Positions 1 to 5,739 of a stretch of DNA of 7,395 nucleotides are shown here, one piece after another. The DNA is from Bacillota bacterium. Lineage in GTDB: Bacteria > Bacillota_I > Bacilli_A > Acholeplasmatales > Acholeplasmataceae. The notes under the pieces were generated by a model that saw only the letters and a list, made by a program, of their open reading frames with translations, was not told the DNA's origin and did not search any database. Numbering within the stretch: position 1 is the stretch's first letter; every line of letters begins with the position of its first letter. The position numbers were made by a program, and so were the translations under genes. Where the stretch lies: assembly GCA_023458995.1 (NCBI GenBank), contig JAEWVV010000206.1:1-7395 (forward strand). Reading direction: 5' to 3'.

Positions 1-159
<159 letters not shown>

Positions 160-170
160 CAACTAAACCC

Positions 171-199
171 TTGTTATCAAACGATAAATATGTTAATAT
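171..199 (+). promoter_or_regulatory. Probable promoter of the riboswitch-controlled operon
   Basis: A -35-like TTGTTA at 171-176 is followed after 17 bp by TAATAT at 194-199, which carries an extended -10 TG at 191-192 (TGTTAATAT). This would start transcription near 206, exactly where the riboswitch begins, which supports the choice. An alternative -35, a perfect TTGACA at 156-161, overlaps the upstream stop codon but has no well-spaced -10: GATAAA at 183-188 is 21 bp away. This is pattern reading only. Confidence 0.5.
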
Positions 200-205
200 T
201 ATTTT

Positions 206-293
206 AGAAAAGGGGAGTAGTTTTCCTGAGTTGGTCGTCATCACGGTATATATGCCCGGCTAATTCCAAGCACACCTTGTAACGAGACCTTTC
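206..293 (+). ncRNA. yybP-ykoY (Mn2+-sensing) riboswitch aptamer
   Basis: The leader has the conserved blocks of the yybP-ykoY class in order: AAAGGGGAGTAG (209-220), GTCGTCATCACGG (234-246), CCCGGCTAA (255-263) and AACGAGACCTTT (281-292). P1 can form between AAAGG (209-213) and CCTTT (288-292). Known members of this class bind Mn2+ in a pocket made by two docked loops and control Mn2+ exporters and related P-type ATPases. Here the 3' strand of P1 is shared with the 5' arm of a downstream terminator, so ligand-stabilised P1 and the terminator exclude each other. This predicts a transcriptional ON switch at high Mn2+. The aptamer call rests on direct motif recognition and on the cation ATPase immediately downstream; the ON direction is inferred from the pairing. 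Confidence 0.93.
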
Positions 294-322
294 AGGCTAA
301 TGCCAGAAAGGTTTTTATTTTT
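287..322 (+). terminator. Riboswitch-controlled Rho-independent terminator (expression platform)
   Basis: ACCTTTC (287-293) pairs with GAAAGGT (306-312), and after one A/A mismatch GGC (295-297) pairs with GCC (302-304), closing a TAAT loop. A T-rich run follows at 312-322. The lower stem uses CCTTT (288-292), the same bases needed for aptamer helix P1. The hairpin should therefore form only when the aptamer is not stabilised by metal. It sits 22 bp before the ATPase start codon. Confidence 0.9.
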
Positions 323-344
323 ATATAAAAGAAGAGGTCAATAC

Positions 345-3026
345 ATGAGCAAACTAGCATATCAATGGTCAAATGAACTACTTGAAGAACAGTTATCTAC
401 ACATCTTGATGTTGGATTATCTGAACATGAAGCAGAACTTAGATTAAAGGAAAATGGCAAAAATCAACTTGACGAACCGAAAAAGAGATCGCTTTTGATG
501 CGTTTTCTTGATCAGATTCTTGATTTCATGATTATCGTGCTCATTGGAGCAAGTATTTTATCTTTTGTTACAAGTGATTATGTTGAAGGTTTTTTAATTA
601 TCGGTATTGTCTTAATTAATGCTTTATTAGGTTTAGCACAAGAAGCTAAAGCAGAAAAAGCGCTTGAGTCGATCAAAGCGATGTCTAGTCCACATGCCAA
701 GGTTAGAAGAGATGGTATTGATCGTTTGATTGATGTGAAAGATCTCGTCAAAGGTGACGTTGTCATCCTAGATGCAGGTGACTATGTTCCTGCAGATTGC
801 CGTATTTTAGAATCTGTTAATTTAAAATGTGATGAATCAGCACTAACAGGTGAAGCGGTACCAATTGAAAAAATCTCAAAAGAATTAGTTGATGATAATC
901 TACCTCTAGGTGATAGAATCAATATGGGTTATATGGGAACTGTTGTAACCTATGGTAGAGGTCGTGCTGTGATTGTTTCTACAGGTATGCATACAGAACT
1001 TGGACATATCGCATCCATGATTTCAGAAACGAAAGAGGAATTAACTCCGCTTCAAAAAAGTATGGCACACTTAGGAAAAATTTTAGCACTGATTGCACTT
1101 TCGATTACTGCATTCATCTTTATAATCTCCATTGTCGAAGCATACATTGTTGATGCATCAGTTTCAGTTGATGTTTGGAAAGAAGCATTTATGACAGCCA
1201 TCGCACTTGCTGTTGCTGCAATCCCTGAAGGATTACCCGCAATTATTACCATTGTTCTCGCATTAGGTATGCAAAACTTAGTAAAGAAAAATGCGATTGT
1301 ACGTACATTACCCGCAGTTGAAACATTAGGTTCAACGGGTATTATCTGCTCAGATAAGACAGGTACACTTACTCAAAACGTCATGACAATTACTAAAGTC
1401 TATACAAAAGATGGTATTCACGAAATTAATGAGAATTATAAAAATCATGATACAGTCAAACGTATAGCGCTTTATGGCACACTTTGTAACGATACGAAAC
1501 TACAAAAAAAAGAATCAATGCTTATTAAAATTGGTGATCCAACTGAAATTGCACTGATCGATCTTGCACAAAACATAAAAGAAGATGCTTATGATATGTT
1601 ACATACATATGTGCGTATTCATGAACTTCCATTTGATTCCATTCGTAAGATGATGACAACCGTTCATAAGATTAACGGTGAAACGATTGCGATTATCAAA
1701 GGTGCTCCAGATATCATTTTTGATCGTACAACATCAATTGATGCATCTTCGATTGAAAAACTTGAAGATTTCAAAAAAGCAAACCAAGACATGGCTGAAC
1801 AAGCACTTCGTGTTCTTGCGGTCGCTTATAAAAAGATTGATGAAAACGTTGATATTAAAACACTTTCATTCAAGGATCTTGAAGAAAATGTAACACTCCT
1901 AGGTTTGGTTGGTATGATTGATCCTGCCCGTCCTGAAGTTAAAGATAGTATTAAGCTTTGTGATGAAGCAGGTATTAAGACCATTATGATTACTGGTGAC
2001 CATATTCGTACTGCGATGGCTATCGCTAAAGAATTAAACATTTTAAAACCAGGTAGCTTAGCAATTACCGGTCAAGAACTTGACCGCATGGATGATTTAG
2101 AATTTGATTCTAAGTTAGAAGATATTCGTGTTTATGCACGTGTAAGTCCAGAAAATAAAGTTCGTATTGTTGATTTTTGGCGTAAACGTGATCAAGTGGT
2201 TGCAATGACAGGTGATGGGGTCAATGATGCGCCTTCGATTAAAAAAGCTGATATTGGTATCGCAATGGGTATCACAGGAACTGAAGTTGCTAAAGGAGCA
2301 GCTGACATGGTTCTAACCGATGATAACTTTGCAACGATTGTGAATGCTGTTGGTGAGGGTAGAGCTATCTATGCAAACATTAAAAAAGCAATTCATTATC
2401 TTCTCTCATGTAATATTGGAGAAATCTTGACGATATTCTTAGGAACAAGTCTAGGTATTCTTATCTTCAGTGGACGTGTAACAACATTGACAGCTGTTCA
2501 AATTTTATGGATTAATCTTGTCACAGATTCGATTATGGCGATTGCTTTGGGTCTTGAGCCCAAAGAGTTAGGTGTCATGAAGGAAAAACCAAGAGATCCT
2601 AAAAAATCATTATTCGCTGATGGATTTGGATCAAGTATCGTTAAAAGAGGAATCCTTTTAGGTGTTTTATCCTTTAGTGCTTATACGATTGGTTGGTTCA
2701 TGGGTAAATCATCAGGAGAATCGATTGTACTTTCACAAACAATGACATTTATGGTTCTTGCAATGTCACAACTCTTCCATGCTTTTAATGTAAGAAGTGA
2801 AACAAGTTCGATCTTCCAGATGAAACCAAATAAAGCGATGCTTATCGCGTTTGCAATTAGCATGAGCTTGCAGTTGTTCGTTATTTTAATCCCTCAAACA
2901 AGAACAATCTTTGGTCTTACAATGCCTAATTTAGTTGAATGGCTCATTATTTTTGGACTAGTTATATTTCCTGTTGGCTTAGTTGAAATTCAAAAAATGA
3001 TTAAACGAAGAAAAATAAATAAGTAG
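345..3026 (+). CDS. P2-type cation-transporting ATPase, probable Mn2+ (or Ca2+) exporter
   Basis: An 893-residue P-type ATPase of the SERCA/PMR1-like class that pumps divalent cations out across the plasma membrane using ATP. Visible in order: cation-ATPase N domain (about 5-55), M1-M2 (57-98), actuator loop with TGEA (168-171), M3 (244-267), M4 with PEGLP (294-298), phosphorylated Asp337 in DKTGT, nucleotide-binding KGAP (452-455), TGD (550-552), hinge TGDGVNDAP (622-630) and M5-M10 (683-884). Counterparts of SERCA ion ligands are Glu295 (M4), Asn690 and Glu693 (M5), and Asn724, Thr727 and Asp728 (M6); the SERCA Glu908 position appears to be Gln809. The ATG at 345 is chosen because AGAGG at 333-337 lies 7 nt upstream. 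An in-frame ATG at 300 falls in the terminator loop and adds 15 residues unlike the family N-terminus. The Mn2+ riboswitch favours Mn2+ as substrate, while the near-complete SERCA ligand set leaves Ca2+ possible. First gene of a three-gene operon. Confidence 0.93.
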   Translation: MSKLAYQWSNELLEEQLSTHLDVGLSEHEAELRLKENGKNQLDEPKKRSLLMRFLDQILDFMIIVLIGASILSFVTSDYVEGFLIIGIVLINALLGLAQEAKAEKALESIKAMSSPHAKVRRDGIDRLIDVKDLVKGDVVILDAGDYVPADCRILESVNLKCDESALTGEAVPIEKISKELVDDNLPLGDRINMGYMGTVVTYGRGRAVIVSTGMHTELGHIASMISETKEELTPLQKSMAHLGKILALIALSITAFIFIISIVEAYIVDASVSVDVWKEAFMTAIALAVAAIPEGLPAIITIVLALGMQNLVKKNAIVRTLPAVETLGSTGIICSDKTGTLTQNVMTITKVYTKDGIHEINENYKNHDTVKRIALYGTLCNDTKLQKKESMLIKIGDPTEIALIDLAQNIKEDAYDMLHTYVRIHELPFDSIRKMMTTVHKINGETIAIIKGAPDIIFDRTTSIDASSIEKLEDFKKANQDMAEQALRVLAVAYKKIDENVDIKTLSFKDLEENVTLLGLVGMIDPARPEVKDSIKLCDEAGIKTIMITGDHIRTAMAIAKELNILKPGSLAITGQELDRMDDLEFDSKLEDIRVYARVSPENKVRIVDFWRKRDQVVAMTGDGVNDAPSIKKADIGIAMGITGTEVAKGAADMVLTDDNFATIVNAVGEGRAIYANIKKAIHYLLSCNIGEILTIFLGTSLGILIFSGRVTTLTAVQILWINLVTDSIMAIALGLEPKELGVMKEKPRDPKKSLFADGFGSSIVKRGILLGVLSFSAYTIGWFMGKSSGESIVLSQTMTFMVLAMSQLFHAFNVRSETSSIFQMKPNKAMLIAFAISMSLQLFVILIPQTRTIFGLTMPNLVEWLIIFGLVIFPVGLVEIQKMIKRRKINK

Positions 3027-3035
3027 GTGATCCAT

Positions 3036-3470
3036 TTGAAAGCAATCGTAATCTATTCAAAAACAGGTAACACACGTCATGTTGCTAACCACTTAGTTAA
3101 TGAAGACGCTATTCTCCTTGAAGTTGTACCGATGATCGATAATCCTAATCTAGAGCATCCGGAACTAAAAAATATTCCAGATATAAAAAACTACGAACAT
3201 ATTATCATAGGTTCTCCTGTTCATGGTTTTATGCTATCCAATGTGATGAAAACTTATATTAAACAAACAGATTTTTCAAATAAGCAAGTCAATCTTTTTG
3301 TCACTCACTTTTTTCCTTTTGCTTGGATGGGTGGTAATCAAACATTAAAACAAATGAAGAAACTCATCGAAGAAAAAGGTGGCAAGGTTGGTTTAATGAC
3401 ATCGATCAATTGGAAAAATAGAAAAAGAGAACAAGACATCAATCATCTTGTAGAAAGTTATAAGTCATGA
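3036..3470 (+). CDS. Flavodoxin-like (FMN-binding) protein
   Basis: A 144-residue cytoplasmic protein with a flavodoxin fold. The N-terminus is beta-strand KAIVIYS followed by the FMN phosphate loop S8-K-T-G-N-T13. A central strand IIIGSPVHG matches the second flavin loop, and FVTHFFPFAWMGGNQTL followed by a helix and KGGKVG matches the last third of flavodoxin-domain proteins. Such proteins carry electrons or act as small NAD(P)H/FMN oxidoreductases; the partner cannot be read here. The TTG at 3036 is preferred over the GTG at 3027. AGGTGATC (3025-3032) is a near-perfect 16S-complementary site that contains the GTG, and it sits at ideal distance (8 nt after the GG core) from the TTG. Translation from TTG also gives the canonical M-K-A-I-V-I start. 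The gene begins 9 nt after the ATPase stop and its stop overlaps the next start (ATGA), so it is cotranscribed under the Mn2+ riboswitch. Confidence 0.85.
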   Translation: MKAIVIYSKTGNTRHVANHLVNEDAILLEVVPMIDNPNLEHPELKNIPDIKNYEHIIIGSPVHGFMLSNVMKTYIKQTDFSNKQVNLFVTHFFPFAWMGGNQTLKQMKKLIEEKGGKVGLMTSINWKNRKREQDINHLVESYKS

Positions 3471-4120
3471 AGGAAACAGATCTATTTAAACCTGTGAGAA
3501 CCCTACTATTAAATATGGGTTATGATGTTCAAGGTGAAATTTTAGCAGCTGATGTGTTTGCAGTTAAAGAAAAAGAAATAATTATTGTCGAACTTAAACT
3601 ACAAATTACATTAAAACTGATCTATCAAGCACTTGAAAGAAAAAAAGTGACGCCAAATGTTTATATTGGTGTCCCAAAAAATATTCGATCTACTCATCAA
3701 AAAAATAATGCTCAGTTTATGGTTTTACTAAAAAAACTTGGATTAGGTCTTATGGAAGTAACACTTGATAAAGCAACGATTCTTTTAGAACCAAATGAAG
3801 AAGAGGTTCAAACAACAAGACATTCATCTGCAAAAAAACGCGTCATGATGAAAGAATTTGATGCAAGAGACCAATACCAAACATTAGGTGGCACAAAAGA
3901 GAAGAAAATGACTGCGTACCGTGAAAAAGTTGTTGAAATCGCAAAAGCACTACACACATTAAAAGAAGCACCTTTAAAACTCATTAAAGAATATACACGT
4001 ATCGAAAAATCAGCAGATATTTTAAGAAATAATTATGATGGTTGGTTCCTTAAAAATGAAAAAGGACTCTATCAATTGAGTCCTCTTGGTTTATCTGAAA
4101 TAGAAAATCATTTATTTTAG
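3467..4120 (+). CDS. DUF2161-like PD-(D/E)XK-fold protein (putative nuclease/phosphodiesterase)
   Basis: A 217-residue protein that resembles the DUF2161 family, annotated in databases as a putative PD-(D/E)XK-type phosphodiesterase; no biochemical role is known to me. The N-terminal half shows the restriction-endonuclease-like core: Glu24 after a short helix, Asp29 in AADVFA, Glu42-Leu-Lys44 in the strand IIIVELK, and Gln54 in the following helix (YQALERK). That is the expected order for a metal-dependent active site. The C-terminal part (about 140-217) is charged and helical and could be a small winged-helix-like domain. The ATG overlaps the flavodoxin stop (ATGA) and has only a weak Shine-Dalgarno, suggesting translational coupling. 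Its last codons overlap the end of the convergent kinase gene by about 4 bp. A terminator serving the opposite strand lies inside its 3' coding part. Function is open; fold assignment is fairly good. Confidence 0.78.
   Translation: MKETDLFKPVRTLLLNMGYDVQGEILAADVFAVKEKEIIIVELKLQITLKLIYQALERKKVTPNVYIGVPKNIRSTHQKNNAQFMVLLKKLGLGLMEVTLDKATILLEPNEEEVQTTRHSSAKKRVMMKEFDARDQYQTLGGTKEKKMTAYREKVVEIAKALHTLKEAPLKLIKEYTRIEKSADILRNNYDGWFLKNEKGLYQLSPLGLSEIENHLF
4052..4087 (-). terminator. Rho-independent terminator of the kinase gene, inside the DUF2161 coding sequence
   Basis: Read on the minus strand, AAGAGGACTC (4087-4078) pairs with GAGTCCTTTT (4069-4060) across an 8-nt loop, giving 10 bp with one G-U. 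It continues into TTTTTCATTTTT (4063-4052). The hairpin begins 29 nt after the kinase stop codon. On the plus strand no T-run follows the repeat, so it serves the minus-strand transcript. Confidence 0.75.
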
Positions 4121-5232
4121 TCAGCAAGTCCTTTTGACCAATCTTCAACAAAACTAATGAGTTCCACAAATGTGGGACTTTTTGCTTGTCTGACGTAGAA
4201 ACCAGATGTTGCCATACCTAAACGAAGTGCATCATCAGGATTTAATCCAATGATTAAACCAAAGACGAAACCTGCATTGAAGTTATCGCCAGCACCTGTG
4301 GTTAGCTTTGGCTTTTTAGCTACAGGACCAAAGTCATGGTAATACGTATGGTTAATGACTGTACAGGATTGATCAACTGGATGGATCACAACACTGTAAA
4401 TGCCTAAATAATCATAGAGTTTTTGGTTTACTTCTTGAAGTGATGCATTTTCACCAACAAGTTTTAAGATAGAAGCAATATCAAACGCTTCTTTTTTATT
4501 AAGACCTAATACGACATTGAATGAATCATTATATGATTTAAGTAAATCAAGTGCACGTTTGATCTCTTGAGGTTCTCTTTTTTCTGGATCTGCTAAATCA
4601 ACAAAGAAAATAGGTTTATTCACTCTTTTCTTAAGGAGTGGAAGAATCTCATCATGGATTTGTTGCCAAATGTCTGTCATATGAGGTAACATGGACCAGT
4701 TGACGGTTGCTAATAAATCAATTTCATCAAGCATAGAGACAAACTTTTCTTTTCCAACAGATTTAATTAAGTTTTCAAAATTGACATCGTTTAAACTGCT
4801 CATTTTACCGAGCATGAGTTTACCATCTAAGAATTCTAAAGCATCGGTATGTGCTGCTTGAGCCATTGAAATAAGTTCACAGTTCTTGGGCATTCCACGG
4901 AAAACAGGGTTAATTGTTGGGTATCCCAGAGCACCGATATACGTAATCTTCGTATCATGTTGTGATAGAGCATTTGCCATGATTGGACCGTTACCACCAA
5001 TCTTTTCAATCACTGGATATAGTTCAATATTTGTCGATAATCCAGCAGCTTTTTCAATGCGTTTTGCAAATTGAACCATGGTGTCAATACGGGTGAATGT
5101 TTGGCTATCCATTCTTTTATCAACTGCATGGACGATTTCATCAATAAATCCATCAAAGCCGACGATCATGCGTTTGTTTTTGTAATTAACTGTTTTAAGA
5201 TGTTTAGCGAGATGACTGAGATTTTGATTCAT
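4117..5232 (-). CDS. PfkB (ribokinase)-family carbohydrate kinase, long form
   Basis: A 371-residue cytoplasmic sugar kinase, longer than the usual 300-330 residues of the family. It shows the N-terminal substrate-binding strand GFDGFIDE (25-32), the glycine motif IGGNGP (78-83) of PfkB signature 1, and the C-terminal signature TTGAGDNFNAGF. The GAGD anion hole is at 313-316, with Asp316 as the predicted catalytic base. The family transfers phosphate from ATP to a sugar, sugar acid or nucleoside. This sequence does not match KdgK, ribokinase, fructokinase or 1-phosphofructokinase closely enough for me to name a substrate. The ATG at 5230-5232 has only a weak Shine-Dalgarno (AGAAAG, 11 nt upstream). 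The gene is divergent from the thioesterase-GH4 operon across a 93-bp promoter region, so a role in phosphorylating a sugar released by the GH4 enzyme is attractive but inferred. Its stop overlaps the convergent gene's end. Confidence 0.88.
   Translation of the reverse strand: MNQNLSHLAKHLKTVNYKNKRMIVGFDGFIDEIVHAVDKRMDSQTFTRIDTMVQFAKRIEKAAGLSTNIELYPVIEKIGGNGPIMANALSQHDTKITYIGALGYPTINPVFRGMPKNCELISMAQAAHTDALEFLDGKLMLGKMSSLNDVNFENLIKSVGKEKFVSMLDEIDLLATVNWSMLPHMTDIWQQIHDEILPLLKKRVNKPIFFVDLADPEKREPQEIKRALDLLKSYNDSFNVVLGLNKKEAFDIASILKLVGENASLQEVNQKLYDYLGIYSVVIHPVDQSCTVINHTYYHDFGPVAKKPKLTTGAGDNFNAGFVFGLIIGLNPDDALRLGMATSGFYVRQAKSPTFVELISFVEDWSKGLAD
4160..4183 (+). terminator. Rho-independent terminator of the riboswitch operon, inside the kinase coding sequence
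   Basis: AGTTCCAC (4160-4167) pairs with GTGGGACT (4172-4179), 8 bp including one T-G wobble, with a short AAAT loop (4168-4171). It is followed directly by TTTTT (4179-4183). It starts 40 nt after the stop of the last operon gene at 4120. Because the kinase gene runs antisense here, the element also encodes kinase residues close to the C-terminus. Confidence 0.72.
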
Positions 5233-5263
5233 GTAGTTACCAACTTTCTAATGATTTATTCTC

Positions 5264-5293
5264 ATTATAGCATAAATGCTATCCAAATATCAT
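5264..5293 (-). promoter_or_regulatory. Promoter of the PfkB-family kinase
   Basis: On the minus strand a perfect -10 box TATAAT occupies 5269-5264. A -35-like ATGATA (5293-5288, four of six consensus bases) lies 18 bp upstream. Transcription should start near 5257, giving a leader of about 24 nt before the ATG at 5232. Part of the -10 and the spacer is covered by a perfect palindrome at 5267-5282. Confidence 0.65.
5267..5282. promoter_or_regulatory. Candidate operator: perfect 16-bp palindrome between divergent promoters
   Basis: ATAGCAT-AA-ATGCTAT is a perfect inverted repeat with 7-bp arms and a 2-bp centre. It overlaps the kinase -10 box and covers the place where the -35 of the opposite promoter would be. 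A dimeric regulator bound here could block both promoters. No regulator gene is present in this window, so the cognate protein is unknown. The short loop and lack of a T-run argue against a terminator. Confidence 0.5.
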
Positions 5294-5301
5294 GGTATAA
5301 T
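5293..5301 (+). promoter_or_regulatory. Extended -10 promoter of the thioesterase-GH4-Sua5 operon
   Basis: TGGTATAAT is a perfect extended -10 (TG at 5293-5294, TATAAT at 5296-5301). No good -35 is visible at the proper distance: 5273-5278 reads TAAATG. This is typical for extended -10 promoters and leaves room for regulation. The start should be near 5308, giving a leader of about 18 nt. The element lies inside an imperfect palindrome, ATATCATGGTAT (5287-5298). Confidence 0.65.
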
Positions 5302-5325
5302 GAAGAATAGTTGGAGGTGTTTTTT

Positions 5326-5739
5326 ATGATTTCAACGATTCAAATTGAACCTCGCTATCAAGAAACAGATCAGATGGGAATAATTCATCATTCCGTCTAT
5401 CCGATTTGGTATGAAATGGGTCGCGTTAAGTTTTGTGAAGATATTGGAATTCCCTTTCATGTCGTTGAAGAAAAGGGGATTCGTCTTGCCCTTTTTAATC
5501 TTTCAAGTCACTATATCAAGCCAACTTTATTTGGTCATAAATATCATCTAGAAACGAAACTTGTTAGAGTCACTAAAGTTCGTTTATTTTTTGAGTACAA
5601 ACTCTATGATCTTAATCATGAACTGATCCATGAAGGTCATACAGAATTAATTTGGCTTAATCAAGATTTAAAACCAACAAATATTGGAAAAACACATCAA
5701 GATGTTTATGAACGCTTTTTAGCTGAGGTGATTTCATGA
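5326..5739 (+). CDS. Acyl-CoA thioesterase, YbgC/4-hydroxybenzoyl-CoA thioesterase family (hotdog fold)
   Basis: A 137-residue cytoplasmic enzyme, normal length for single-domain hotdog thioesterases. Residues 10-33 carry the family signature RYQETDQMG-IIHH-Y-W-E-GR. Asp15 is the predicted catalytic carboxylate, followed by the Gly-Ile-Ile-His-His turn and the long central helix starting near Tyr25. The later strands (HKYHLETKL, RLFFEYKLYD, LIHEGHTELIWL) fit the beta-sheet of the fold. The family hydrolyses acyl-CoA or acyl-ACP thioesters; the acyl group is not readable. The ATG at 5326 is chosen because GGAGGTG (5313-5319) lies 8 nt upstream, whereas the in-frame TTG at 5311 would place the ribosome site inside the coding region. 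Its stop overlaps the GH4 start (ATGA). A close functional link with the GH4 enzyme is not obvious. Confidence 0.88.
   Translation: MISTIQIEPRYQETDQMGIIHHSVYPIWYEMGRVKFCEDIGIPFHVVEEKGIRLALFNLSSHYIKPTLFGHKYHLETKLVRVTKVRLFFEYKLYDLNHELIHEGHTELIWLNQDLKPTNIGKTHQDVYERFLAEVIS

Noticed and set aside
174..187. Short inverted repeat TTATC-N4-GATAA in the promoter spacer, a possible operator.
   Set aside because: It has only 5-bp AT-rich arms, which is common by chance in AT-rich DNA; it is not enough to call a site.
300..344. In-frame ATG at 300 as the ATPase start.
   Set aside because: It lies in the terminator loop, lacks a ribosome site, and would add 15 residues not typical of the family; the ATG at 345 has a good Shine-Dalgarno.
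578..2863. Several 60-71-codon open frames in other frames inside the ATPase gene (578-766, 1052-1252, 1678-1893, 1826-2041, 2681-2863).
   Set aside because: They are shadows of a strongly conserved coding region and have no domain or translation signals.
5071..5310. A 79-codon plus-strand open frame running through the kinase 5' end and the promoter region.
   Set aside because: It is antisense to the conserved PfkB N-terminus and runs through both promoters; there is no ribosome site or recognisable domain.
5311..5325. In-frame TTG at 5311 as the thioesterase start.
   Set aside because: It overlaps the GGAGG ribosome site that serves the ATG at 5326, and it is only about 3 nt after the predicted transcription start.
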